Assembly (NCBI RefSeq): GCF_009711045.1
Contig: NZ_WMJX01000007.1
Coordinates: forward strand, 42,543-106,542
Source: Myroides albus
GTDB lineage: Bacteria; Bacteroidota; Bacteroidia; Flavobacteriales; Flavobacteriaceae
Direction of reading: 5' to 3'
Length of the DNA: 64,000 bases
Shown here in pieces: positions 8,330 to 16,323 of the stretch. Numbering within the stretch: the first letter of the stretch is position 1; the number at the start of each line of letters is the position of its first letter. The notes under the pieces are model-generated. The model saw only the letters and a list, made by a program, of their open reading frames with translations, ran no database searches and was not told the origin of the DNA. The position numbers and the translations under genes are program-made.

Positions 8330-9070
8330 ATGCGTCAATTTCTTTACACTATCGCCTTGCTAACATGCTCATTTATTGCACATGCCCAATCCGAAAAACT
8401 AAAGATCGAAAAGTTAAATGACAAAATGTATGTCTACACTACCTATCAAGAGTTTAATGGTGTACAATACTCCTCTAACGCCTTATATGTAGTAACTGAC
8501 GATGGAGTATTGCTCATCGACACCCCTTGGGATAAAGAGCAATATGAACCTTTAGTAAATCACATCAAGCAAGCACACAACAAAGAGATTAAATGGGTAA
8601 TCACTACCCACTTTCACGAAGATCGATCGGGAGGGTTAGATTACTTTAATAAAGCTGGAGCTCAAACGTATACCTTTGTACAAACTAATGAGATGCTAAA
8701 GGAGCGCAATGAACCTCAAGCACAACACACTTTTGATAAAGAAAGACACTTTACCTTCGGCAATGAGAAACTAACGGTTTATTTCTTAGGTGAAGGTCAC
8801 ACAAAAGACAATACTGTCGTGTGGTTTCCACAAGAAAAAATACTGTATGGAGGCTGTCTGATTAAGAGTGCTGAAGCTACAAGTATTGGAAATATAGCGA
8901 ATGCAAATGTAAATGCCTGGCCTAAAACCGTTAAAGCGGTAAAACGCAAATTTAAAAAGGTGAAATCTATCATCCCAGGACATGATCAATGGAATATGTC
9001 AGGACATATAGAGAATACCGAACGTATCTTAGAGGAATACCATCGAGATAATTTAAATAAAAACAATTAA
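8330..9070 (+). CDS. bla: Subclass B1 metallo-beta-lactamase (MUS/TUS-like)
   Basis: This is a periplasmic zinc enzyme that hydrolyses beta-lactams, including carbapenems in the B1 subclass. A Sec signal peptide ends at HAQ (about residue 20). All B1 zinc ligands are present: His94, His96 and Asp98 in HFHEDRSGG, His157 in GEGHTKDN, Cys176 in GGCLIKS and His218 in PGHDQW. Its 246 residues are normal for the group. The sequence recalls the chromosomal MUS and TUS enzymes of Myroides, which is the best genus hint in the window; I could not align it. It follows the Tat aminotransferase gene with a 23-bp gap and has no obvious promoter of its own. No mobile element flanks it, which fits an intrinsic gene. 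Confidence 0.95.
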   Translation: MRQFLYTIALLTCSFIAHAQSEKLKIEKLNDKMYVYTTYQEFNGVQYSSNALYVVTDDGVLLIDTPWDKEQYEPLVNHIKQAHNKEIKWVITTHFHEDRSGGLDYFNKAGAQTYTFVQTNEMLKERNEPQAQHTFDKERHFTFGNEKLTVYFLGEGHTKDNTVVWFPQEKILYGGCLIKSAEATSIGNIANANVNAWPKTVKAVKRKFKKVKSIIPGHDQWNMSGHIENTERILEEYHRDNLNKNN

Positions 9071-9150
9071 TAAGTATAGTAAATCAATAAACTTAAGGTT
9101 ATTAACAACAAAATGCCTATAGCATAGTTTCTAATCTTAAAGTCTTTTAT

Positions 9151-9158
9151 TACTTTTG
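9151..9158 (+). promoter_or_regulatory. -7 box TACTTTTG of glyS, four bases from the start codon
   Basis: The box matches the Bacteroidota consensus TAnnTTTG exactly. The glyS ATG begins at 9163, only four bases after it, so the expected transcription start falls on or next to the start codon. Confidence 0.65.
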
Positions 9159-9162
9159 CATC

Positions 9163-10707
9163 ATGGCAAAACAAGAGGATATTTTTAAGAACGTTGTTTC
9201 GCACGCGAAAGAGTATGGGTACATATTTCCTTCAAGCGAAATTTACGATGGTTTAAGCGCAGTATATGACTACGCTCAAAACGGTGTGGAGTTAAAGAAA
9301 AACATTCGAGAGTACTGGTGGAAATCTATGGTACAAATGCACGAGAATATTGTAGGAATTGATGCCTCAATTTTTATGCATCCTACCACTTGGAAAGCCT
9401 CAGGCCACGTCGATGCATTCAACGACCCATTAATTGATAATAAAGACAGTAAAAAGAGATACAGAGCTGACGTTCTTATCGAAGACTACTGTGAAAAATT
9501 ATACCAAAAGGCTCAAAAGGAAATCGAAAAAGCGAAGAAGCGCTTTGGAGAAGCTTTTGACGAAGAACAATTCGTAGCTACTAACCCTCGTGTAGTAGAA
9601 TATTTAGCGAAGAAAAAAGAGATTTTAGAGCGTATGGCTCGTGGTCTTGATTCAGGAGATTTAGCAGACGTAAAAGCACTTATTGAAGAACTTGAGATTG
9701 CTGATCCTGATACAGGTTCTAAAAACTGGACGGAAGTGCGTCAATTCAACTTGATGTTCGGAACTAAACTTGGAGCTTCTGCAGACTCTGCTATGGACTT
9801 ATACTTGCGTCCTGAGACTGCTCAAGGAATCTTTGTTAACTTCCTAAACGTACAGAAAACTGGACGTATGAAGATTCCATTCGGTATCGCTCAGACAGGT
9901 AAAGCTTTCCGTAACGAAATCGTAGCTCGTCAGTTCATCTTCCGTATGCGTGAGTTCGAACAGATGGAGATGCAATTCTTTGTAAAACCAGGTGAAGAAA
10001 TGAAGTACTACGAGTACTGGAAAGAAACTCGTCACAAATGGCACTTATCATTGGGTATGGGAGCAGAGAACTATCGCTTCCACGACCATGAGAAATTAGC
10101 ACATTATGCTAATGCTGCTACTGATATTGAGTTTAACTTCCCATTTGGATTTAAAGAGTTAGAAGGTATTCACTCGCGTACTGACTTTGACCTTAAAGCA
10201 CATGAGAAGTTCTCTGGAAAGAAACTACAATTCTTCGATAACGAAACAAATACGTCTTATGTACCTTATGTAGTTGAGACATCAGTAGGTTTAGACCGTA
10301 TGTTCTTATCTGTATTCTCTAAATCATTAGTAGAAGAAACCTTAGAAGATGGTAGTACACGTACTGTATTGAGATTACCTTCAGTACTTGCTCCTACTAA
10401 AGCAGCAATCTTGCCTTTAGTAAAAAAAGATGGTCTTCCTGAGTTAGCTCAAGAAATTATCGAAGAACTGAAATGGGACTTTAATGTAGCTTATGACGAA
10501 AAAGACGCAGTAGGTCGTCGTTACCGCCGTGCTGATGCATTAGGTACACCTTTCTGTATTACGGTAGATCACCAGTCATTAGAAGACAAAACGGTTACTA
10601 TCCGTCATCGTGACACGATGAAACAAGATCGTGTAGCAATCGCTGACCTTAAAAACATCATAGAAAACGAAGTATCTATGAAAAACTGGTTAAAGAAAAT
10701 GAAGTAA
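9163..10707 (+). CDS. glyS: Glycine--tRNA ligase, class II homodimeric type
   Basis: This enzyme charges tRNA-Gly with glycine in the cytosol. Its 514 residues match the single-chain alpha2 enzyme (glyQS/glyS of eukaryote/archaeal type). Class II marks are visible: YLRPETAQGIFVNF, the motif-2 loop FRNEI...FRMREFEQMEMQFF (about residues 255-280) and motif 3 in SVGLDRMFLSVF (about residue 380), followed by the anticodon-binding domain ending ENEVSMKNW. The start is fixed by MAKQEDIFKNVVSHAKEYGY, the usual N-terminus. The -7 box sits four bases before the ATG, which implies a leaderless mRNA. A terminator follows the stop. Confidence 0.97.
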   Translation: MAKQEDIFKNVVSHAKEYGYIFPSSEIYDGLSAVYDYAQNGVELKKNIREYWWKSMVQMHENIVGIDASIFMHPTTWKASGHVDAFNDPLIDNKDSKKRYRADVLIEDYCEKLYQKAQKEIEKAKKRFGEAFDEEQFVATNPRVVEYLAKKKEILERMARGLDSGDLADVKALIEELEIADPDTGSKNWTEVRQFNLMFGTKLGASADSAMDLYLRPETAQGIFVNFLNVQKTGRMKIPFGIAQTGKAFRNEIVARQFIFRMREFEQMEMQFFVKPGEEMKYYEYWKETRHKWHLSLGMGAENYRFHDHEKLAHYANAATDIEFNFPFGFKELEGIHSRTDFDLKAHEKFSGKKLQFFDNETNTSYVPYVVETSVGLDRMFLSVFSKSLVEETLEDGSTRTVLRLPSVLAPTKAAILPLVKKDGLPELAQEIIEELKWDFNVAYDEKDAVGRRYRRADALGTPFCITVDHQSLEDKTVTIRHRDTMKQDRVAIADLKNIIENEVSMKNWLKKMK

Positions 10708-10729
10708 TCAGATAATTATTAAACATACG

Positions 10730-10761
10730 AAAGCTGTTCCTCACCGGAGCAGCTTTTTTTT
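10730..10761 (+). terminator. Intrinsic terminator of glyS
   Basis: The stem AAAGCTG(T)TCC/GGA(G)CAGCTTT has a five-base loop and is followed by eight T residues. Confidence 0.9.
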
Positions 10762-10778
10762 ATTTCTCTTAGGTATAC

Positions 10779-11260
10779 ATTTCTAGTTTACTGTATTCAT
10801 GCCTTCGCTCTCCTCATTCAATCTCTCACCTGCCTTTCCAAAAATCAAGGTCATTAAATCTCCAGTCCATAGAGTTGGTATAACACATCACACTACCATT
10901 ACTTTTCCCAAACCAAAAATTACGATGCCTATGAATAGCATCAACGAATGCCAAGACGCATACAGGATCTTACTTCTAAACCTTCAAATCACAATACACA
11001 TCAAAACTACAACAGGTATCAGCCCTACACAAAAAGCATACATTAGTACAAATAGTTGTGTAAACAATGTATATGCAAATTCTTTATCCTTAATCATAAT
11101 TACCTGAAAGTCCAGGTAAGCAAAAAGCAAAGTCCTCATCAAGTGAGAAAGATAGATACGCAATACCTTCACCGAAGTAAAACAGCTATACTCAGTCAAT
11201 CTTCTCAAGCTGAATAGAAATACGTTCAAGGTGCATATTTACAATCCTACACTAAGTAGA
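10779..11260 (-). pseudogene. Decayed small membrane-protein gene
   Basis: On the minus strand, pieces of what looks like one small membrane protein lie in different frames. From the ATG at about 11242 the frame reads MHLERISIQLEKID and then hits a stop. A shifted frame continues through RIYLSHLMRTLLFAYLDFQ to a hydrophobic segment (LFVLMYAFCVGLIPVVVLM) and stops near 10984. A third piece carries MLFIGIVIFGLGKVMVV, a TGA, then a segment ending LIFGKAGERLNEESEG and a stop near 10779. Hydrophobic, gene-like composition in broken order suggests a pseudogene. The family is not recognised, and random AT-rich sequence cannot be excluded. Confidence 0.35.
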
Positions 11261-11562
11261 TAGACAAAAATTCTTGCTAACTACTCCTGATTCGATAATT
11301 AATCTGTACGTCAAATAGTCAATAAACCGATCTGACCTATACTTGTTAAACGCAAATTATTAATAGGCGTTTTCTTAAAAAACAAATCTCATACAGTATG
11401 AGCAGTTAACTAAGAATACTATTCGTTCTTGTCTAAAAGTACAATTAAACGCACATCAGCCTTTTCACATCAAAAGATATTGAAAACCACATTGGCTAAG
11501 TTCAATATAGATCCTGAGATAAACACGCTTCGAAATGATTGTGATATGATATCCTAATGTTC

Positions 11563-11627
11563 CCATAGTGATAGGCTAAAAATGGTATTTATTAGCCGAC
11601 CAAATGCCCATCACAAGCCGACCACTC
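11563..11627 (+). repeat. Iteron/hairpin repeat, copy 1
   Basis: An inverted arm (ATAGTGATAGGCT) and an AT-rich spacer are followed by three direct 11-bp units starting at 11595, 11606 and 11617, close to GCCGACCACAA. The order and orientation match copies at 36.7 and 63.8 kb. This is the most degenerate copy (the middle unit reads GCCCATCACAA). Confidence 0.75.
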
Positions 11628-11855
11628 CTATTCAGGCTGTAAAAAGTACCTTTAAAAGTAGTTTTCGAAATACGCCTTTACGCATCAAAATACCTTTACA
11701 ACAAACACAATAATAAGACGGAGCCAAAACATTCAATAAGTAAAAAAAAGAGAAGAATACAATATAAATTACTTATATTTAATAAGTTAGAATATGCTAA
11801 AAAACACAAAAAGCGTTCTTAATGTAGATTAAGCAAGACAACATAAGTTTGGTAC

Positions 11856-11863
11856 TACCTTTG
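11856..11863 (+). promoter_or_regulatory. -7 box TACCTTTG of the yceI-like gene
   Basis: This is an exact TAnnTTTG match 32 bp before the start codon. No clear -33 TTG was found at the usual spacing. Confidence 0.6.
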
Positions 11864-11895
11864 TAATAGATAACAAAACAATAAAAATTATTACC

Positions 11896-12471
11896 ATGAA
11901 AAAAATAGCATTATTATTTGTAGCAACATTATTTTCGGTAGCTTCATTTGCGCAGACTAAATGGAATGTAGATAACTACCACTCATTTTTAAACTTCTCA
12001 GTAAAACACTTAGGAATTTCTTTTGTAGATGGTCGTTTTGACAAATATTCAGGAACTTTTGAAGGAACACCTGAAGATTTAACGAAGGGAGCATTCAAGT
12101 TCTCTGTAGAGATGAATAGTGTGAACACATCTATCGAGATGCGTGACAACCACTTAAAAACGGATGACTTCTTCAACGCAGAAAAGTTCCCTACAATGAC
12201 TTTTGAAAGTACATCAATCAAAAAAGCGGGAAAAGATCAATACAAATTGGAAGGAAACCTTACTATCAGAGATGTCACAAAAAAAGTAACCTTTGACCTT
12301 ACTTATGGTGGTCTATTAAAAGATGATGGACAAGGAAATACGAAATTGGGATTCCAAGCTTCTACTACGATTAATCGCTTTGATTTCGGAGTAGCGTACG
12401 ATCCATCAGGACAAGCGATTGCTAAAGATGTAAAAATCAATGTAAACTTAGAGTTTACTCAAGTAAAATAA
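11896..12471 (+). CDS. YceI-family periplasmic lipid-binding-like protein
   Basis: This 191-residue exported protein has a Sec signal peptide (ending SFAQ, about residue 20) and one YceI domain: WNVDNYHSFLNFSVKHLGIS at the N-terminus, the VEMNSVNTS...LKTDDFFNAEKFPTMTFES core and GNLTIRDVTKKVTFDL. The domain is a lipocalin-like barrel that binds isoprenoid-type lipids in characterised members. The physiological ligand here is unknown. The gene is flanked by its own promoter and terminator, so it is monocistronic. Confidence 0.92.
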   Translation: MKKIALLFVATLFSVASFAQTKWNVDNYHSFLNFSVKHLGISFVDGRFDKYSGTFEGTPEDLTKGAFKFSVEMNSVNTSIEMRDNHLKTDDFFNAEKFPTMTFESTSIKKAGKDQYKLEGNLTIRDVTKKVTFDLTYGGLLKDDGQGNTKLGFQASTTINRFDFGVAYDPSGQAIAKDVKINVNLEFTQVK

Positions 12472-12496
12472 TCCTTCTTGATATACCAAACTAAAC

Positions 12497-12534
12497 AAAG
12501 AGGCTGTGGAGCAAATTTCTCCATAGCCTCTTTT
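12497..12534 (+). terminator. Intrinsic terminator of the yceI-like gene
   Basis: The stem AAAGAGGCT..GGAG/CTCC..AGCCTCTTTT lies 25 bp after the stop codon. The A-run on the other arm may let it also serve the convergent gene. Confidence 0.88.
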
Positions 12535-12582
12535 CATATTTTACAGTACAAGCAAACTATTCTGTATAAAGACAAACTGCCA

Positions 12583-13212
12583 CTAAATATATACGTTTTC
12601 AACAATAATAATCTTGCAATTCTGTCGTTTACTCTCTTCTCTTATACAATTGGATACTTGGGTTAGCGAAACAGGTTTAAATCGCTTCATAATCCCTAAT
12701 GCGTTCAACCATTTGAGCAAGCGAATAGATGCCCTCTCTACCCATCGATCTGAATGTGGACGAATTAACAAACTGGGACGAACAATAACTGTTGAATTAA
12801 AACGCAAAGTAAAGATTACCCTTTCCAATTGCCCTTTTACTCGGGTATAGAAATTAGTACTCTTGTCATTTGCCCCGATAGAGGATACCATTGCAAACGT
12901 TTTAACGCCATTTCCCTTGCAATACTGAGCAAACTGCATCACATAGTCATAATCGATATGCTTTTGCCTTTCCTTACTACCTGCTTGCTTGCGTGTTGTT
13001 CCTAAACAGCTATAGGCTATATCACCAGTTATCAGGTGAGCCCACTGATCTATTTCTTCAAAATCGACAATATGCGTAACCAATTTGGGATGTTGAATAT
13101 CCCACTCACTGCGTATAAAAATATCTACCTCCGTGAAATAATCATCACAGAGTAGCTGTCTAACTAATACTTTGCCGACTGCTCCAGTCGCACCAATAAC
13201 TAAAGCCTTCAT
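12583..13212 (-). CDS. NAD(P)H-binding atypical short-chain dehydrogenase-like protein
   Basis: The Rossmann nucleotide-binding motif GATGAVGKVLVRQLL is at residues 8-22. It is followed by an acidic strand end (VDFEEID), the family-typical AYSCLGTTRKQAGSKE and FAMVSSIGAN (Ser of the active-site region), and a YxxxK-like YTRVKGQLE. Its 209 residues and this motif order fit the HTATIP2/YbjT-like NAD(P)-binding group. The substrate is unknown. The gene is alone on this strand, convergent with the yceI-like gene and downstream of aspA only in orientation. Confidence 0.82.
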   Translation of the reverse strand: MKALVIGATGAVGKVLVRQLLCDDYFTEVDIFIRSEWDIQHPKLVTHIVDFEEIDQWAHLITGDIAYSCLGTTRKQAGSKERQKHIDYDYVMQFAQYCKGNGVKTFAMVSSIGANDKSTNFYTRVKGQLERVIFTLRFNSTVIVRPSLLIRPHSDRWVERASIRLLKWLNALGIMKRFKPVSLTQVSNCIREESKRQNCKIIIVENVYI

Positions 13213-13356
13213 GTTATCTATTTATTTCAATTGTTCAAAAGTAATTAAACGAATCTAATATACTATTAAATATATTCAATATAATCACAATATTACACAA
13301 TACAAACAAATATTTTAACCTTAACAATTGTCATAATTCAAATATAAACACAAAAG

Positions 13357-13390
13357 AAAGCCAATTTATACAGAAATACAAATTGGCTTT
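13357..13390 (-). terminator. Intrinsic terminator of aspA
   Basis: The perfect 11-bp stem AAAGCCAATTT/AAATTGGCTTT with a 12-base loop lies about 23 bp after the aspA stop codon. The stem itself ends in AAA/TTT and there is no long U-run. Confidence 0.8.
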
Positions 13391-13412
13391 AAATATTATT
13401 TAATAGTATAAA

Positions 13413-14816
13413 CTATTTACTTTTATGTGGTGCTAACATGTGTTTTGGATCTAAGATCTCATCTAATTTCTCTTTGCTCAATAGATTGTGCTCTAATACT
13501 AACTCATAGACTCCTCTGCCAGATTCCAATGCCTCTTTTGCAATCTTTGTACTCGCTTTATATCCAATATAAGGATTCAAAGCAGTTACAATACCTATAC
13601 TTCCCATCACCAATTCTTTGTTGTGCTCAACGTTAGCCTTAATTCCAACAACACATTTGTCCAATAGTGTGTCCATAGCATTCTCCAACCACATCATAGA
13701 CTCCATTATGGTATGAGCTAATACGGGTTCCATTACATTTAACTGCAACTGTGCCGCCTCTGAAGCCATCGTAATAGTCATATCATTACCTATCACTTTA
13801 AAGCAAACTTGATTCACTACTTCAGGGATAACAGGGTTCACTTTACCAGGCATGATTGAAGACCCCGGCTGCATTGGAGGCAATTGTATTTCGTTTAATC
13901 CTGTACGAGGTCCTGACGATAACAAACGCAAATCATTACAAATCTTAGATAGCTTGATAGCTAACTTCTTCAATGATCCTGAGTAAGCGACAAAACCACT
14001 CGTATCAGAAGTAGCCTCAACAAGATTCTCTGCCGATACAACCTCTTGTTTCATCAATTCACCTAAATTCTTAGCGCATAACTCAGCATATCCTGGTACA
14101 GCATTCAAACCTGTTCCGATTGCTGTAGCTCCCATATTTATCTCTAAAAAGGACTTACTTGCAAAATTTAGCGCTTGTATTTCTTTCTTCAAGGTAAACG
14201 CAAAACCTCCAAACTCCTGACCTAAAGTCATAGGTACAGCGTCTTGAAGTTGTGTACGTCCCATCTTGATTATATTTTCAAATTCTTTTGCCTTACTTTC
14301 AAAACCTTTAACTAATTTCTCTAAGCTATGTACGACAGTTTTATTCATCTCAAAAACAGCAACCTTAAGTGCAGTTGGATAAGCATCATTGGTAGACTGA
14401 GATAAGTTGACATGGTCGTTAGGAGAGCAAAACTGATATTCTCCTTTTTGATGTCCTAAAATTTCTAAAGCGCGATTGGCAATTACTTCATTGGCATTCA
14501 TGTTTACTGAAGTTCCTGCTCCTCCCTGAATCATATCAATAGGAAACTCCTCTAAAAACTTTCCACTTAAAATCTCTTGACATGCCTCAGCGATAGCTTT
14601 ATAAATTTTCTCATCTAATACATCTAACTCAAAATTAGTCTTCGCTGCAGCCCATTTAACTTGTGCTAACCCTTTTACAAACTCAGGGTAGTGAGACAAT
14701 TTACTATTAGATATTTTAAAATTATTTATTGCACGTTGTGACTGAACACCATAATATGCTTCTTGAGGAACTTGTAATTCTCCTAACAAATCACTCTCTA
14801 CTCTCGTTAAACCCAT
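13413..14816 (-). CDS. aspA: Aspartate ammonia-lyase
   Basis: This enzyme reversibly converts L-aspartate to fumarate and ammonia. The fumarase/aspartase signature PGSSIMPGKVNPVIPE is complete at about residues 318-333, with the catalytic Ser in GSSIMPGK. Substrate-binding segments GAGTSVNMNANEVIANRA, NLSQSTNDAYPTALK and GRTQLQDAVPMTLGQEF are also clear. The 467-residue length and the Thr-Ser-Val version of these motifs favour aspartase over fumarase C. Product fumarate links to the sdh operon nearby. Followed by its own terminator. Confidence 0.94.
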   Translation of the reverse strand: MGLTRVESDLLGELQVPQEAYYGVQSQRAINNFKISNSKLSHYPEFVKGLAQVKWAAAKTNFELDVLDEKIYKAIAEACQEILSGKFLEEFPIDMIQGGAGTSVNMNANEVIANRALEILGHQKGEYQFCSPNDHVNLSQSTNDAYPTALKVAVFEMNKTVVHSLEKLVKGFESKAKEFENIIKMGRTQLQDAVPMTLGQEFGGFAFTLKKEIQALNFASKSFLEINMGATAIGTGLNAVPGYAELCAKNLGELMKQEVVSAENLVEATSDTSGFVAYSGSLKKLAIKLSKICNDLRLLSSGPRTGLNEIQLPPMQPGSSIMPGKVNPVIPEVVNQVCFKVIGNDMTITMASEAAQLQLNVMEPVLAHTIMESMMWLENAMDTLLDKCVVGIKANVEHNKELVMGSIGIVTALNPYIGYKASTKIAKEALESGRGVYELVLEHNLLSKEKLDEILDPKHMLAPHKSK

Positions 14817-14882
14817 AGTTAAATAATTTTTAATTAATCACTAATTTACAAAGTATAAATCAAATAATTTATAATTATTCAC

Positions 14883-15275
14883 TTAGTTTTCATCTTTAAA
14901 TGTACCTGAGACATAATACCACTGATCACCCAACTTCTCAAACAAAGAATTTTCATAGTGTTCGTGCTCTACCCCTTGCTGATCCATGAAAAAAGCTTTA
15001 AATACAACTTGACTTTCCCCACTGGAAACGATTTCTAACTTTAACCAAACGTTATCTTTAGCCCATTGTAGAATAGCCTTTTTACTGTGCTGATACCTAA
15101 CCTTAGGATGAGTAGTATCAATAATGTACTTGGCATTAGCCAGCACGTATGCACTGTATCTTGAGCGCATTAACTCAATTGCTGTAGTCGGCTTCTCTTT
15201 GGCAGATAAAAATCGCCCACAACAATTCTCATAAGTCATCTCACTGCCGCAATAGCACAATTTACTCTCTGTCAT
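14883..15275 (-). CDS. YchJ-family SEC-C zinc-motif protein
   Basis: This 130-residue protein starts with the SEC-C-type zinc motif CYCGSEMTYENCCGRFL (residues 7-23), followed by the YchJ core TAIELMRSRYSAYVLANAKYIIDTTHP and a beta-rich NTF2-like half ending LGDQWYYVSGTF. YchJ proteins are widespread but have no settled role. The gene for a 65-residue protein ends 5 bp upstream, so the two are probably co-transcribed from the promoter at about 15.5 kb. Confidence 0.9.
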   Translation of the reverse strand: MTESKLCYCGSEMTYENCCGRFLSAKEKPTTAIELMRSRYSAYVLANAKYIIDTTHPKVRYQHSKKAILQWAKDNVWLKLEIVSSGESQVVFKAFFMDQQGVEHEHYENSLFEKLGDQWYYVSGTFKDEN

Positions 15276-15280
15276 ATTCT

Positions 15281-15478
15281 TTACTTCTTAATGCTGTTAA
15301 CAATCTTTAGATACTTAGCATATAAGACAACTTCATCATCTGTTTGTGCTTCATCTATCCCTTGTTTTATACTGAAAACTAATTCTTCTATCTTCTCGGA
15401 TAAATCAAGCTTATCGTTCTCTTTCGCCACTTTCATCAATACGATTATTTCACGTTGTATTCTCTCTTGCTTTGTCAT
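15281..15478 (-). CDS. Small helical protein of unknown function upstream of ychJ
   Basis: This 65-residue protein is not recognised. I use the ATG at 15478 (MTKQERIQREI...), because it follows a good -7 box by 18 bp; the longer frame to 15499 would run into that box. It is highly charged and predicted entirely helical (EIIVLMKVAKENDKLDLSEKIEELV...), with no signal or membrane segment. It probably forms a two-gene unit with ychJ. Confidence 0.65.
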   Translation of the reverse strand: MTKQERIQREIIVLMKVAKENDKLDLSEKIEELVFSIKQGIDEAQTDDEVVLYAKYLKIVNSIKK

Positions 15479-15496
15479 TGAATATTCTTTAAAGGA

Positions 15497-15504
15497 CAAA
15501 GATA
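15497..15504 (-). promoter_or_regulatory. -7 box TATCTTTG for the small gene-ychJ unit
   Basis: On the minus strand this reads TATCTTTG, an exact TAnnTTTG match, with the ATG 18 bp downstream at 15478. Confidence 0.6.
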
Positions 15505-15578
15505 TTCGCTAAAAACTCATTTGAGAAATTCTATTTTATTATTTTCATAGATCATTAATATTCAGACAGATAAACCTA

Positions 15579-16265
15579 ATTGAGAACTTAATCAACTTAC
15601 TATTTCCTAAGTGTTGTATGGCCTGCAATACACTTTTGCTAAAAAATGAGATAATCTTGTGTACAATCTGTAGATGTGCCTTACCCATAACCAACCAGCA
15701 CAAAATAGCAAACAATCAGTCTATGGGAAAATTCTATGGTCGGGTAAAAATAGAAATGGCTTGTAGTTTTCTATACTATAAAAAAGGAACAGCTACTCAA
15801 AATATACTTCACAATCTGAAGTATAACAACCACCCTGAAATTAGTTACTTCCTTGGTAATCTATATGCACAGCAATTGAAGGAAACCACAATATTAGATA
15901 CAGTCGATGAAATAATCGCTGTACCTCTCCACAAATCTAAACAAAGAAAGAGGGGGTACAACCAAGTAGAGGGATTTGCCAAAGCACTGGCCGATAATTT
16001 TCACATCCCTATCAATGAGAAATTATTAATCAAAAGTAAGAGAGGTAAATCTCAAGCCAAAAAAGGGCTATTTGATCGGTTAAAAACAAAAGAGGCAGAA
16101 TTTGTGCTCTGTCCGAAAGCAGACAAACAAGCAAAACACTTCTTGCTATTAGATGATATCCTAACAACAGGCAGCACATTAGAAAAATGCGCTAAACAAC
16201 TGCTCAATATACCGCATTCAAAAGTAACAATACTCTGTTTAGCAATGTCTACAAAAAGTTTTTAA
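15579..16265 (+). CDS. ComF-family phosphoribosyltransferase, start codon uncertain
   Basis: ComF proteins are needed for DNA uptake in competent bacteria. They join an N-terminal zinc-finger-like Cys region to a PRTase domain, here with the PRPP loop FLLLDDILTTGSTLE (about 40 residues from the end) and VPLHKSKQRKRGYNQVEGFAKALA. The first ATG is at 15618, but the conserved family N-terminus ...LLFPKxCxAC is encoded in frame before it: NLINLLFPKCC directly precedes MAC. Back to the in-frame stop (TGA 15522-15524) there is no ATG, GTG or TTG. I place the start at ATT 15579 as the most homologue-like point, tentatively. Starting at 15618 would lose part of the first Cys pair. Confidence 0.75.
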   Translation: MENLINLLFPKCCMACNTLLLKNEIILCTICRCALPITNQHKIANNQSMGKFYGRVKIEMACSFLYYKKGTATQNILHNLKYNNHPEISYFLGNLYAQQLKETTILDTVDEIIAVPLHKSKQRKRGYNQVEGFAKALADNFHIPINEKLLIKSKRGKSQAKKGLFDRLKTKEAEFVLCPKADKQAKHFLLLDDILTTGSTLEKCAKQLLNIPHSKVTILCLAMSTKSF

Positions 16266-16323
16266 TTACAGATACTTTCGAAGTAAAAAATATAATCGTT
16301 AATTTGCTTTTTAAAATAGAGTT

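Larger units (their letters stand above)
11261..11895. other. Gene-poor tract with dyads and one iteron/hairpin repeat
   Basis: No convincing open frame lies here on either strand. It contains the 15-bp dyad CTCATACAGTATGAG (11388-11402), an 11-bp GATATGATATC palindrome near 11544, the first copy of the iteron/hairpin repeat (11563-11627) and a T/A-rich stretch with several CCTTTA words (about 11630-11700). The yceI promoter closes the tract. Confidence 0.5.

Noticed and set aside
8330..9070. A horizontally acquired beta-lactamase
   Set aside because: There is no insertion sequence, integron part or composition break around it. It looks chromosomal and intrinsic.
10799..11107. A 102-codon plus-strand frame after the glyS terminator
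   Set aside because: It is opposite to the hydrophobic minus-strand remnants, has no promoter and is rich in Thr/Ile/His as expected for antisense reading.
12478..12666. A 62-codon plus-strand frame after the yceI-like gene
   Set aside because: It runs through the yceI terminator and the 3' end of the convergent NAD(P)-binding gene and has no plausible start.
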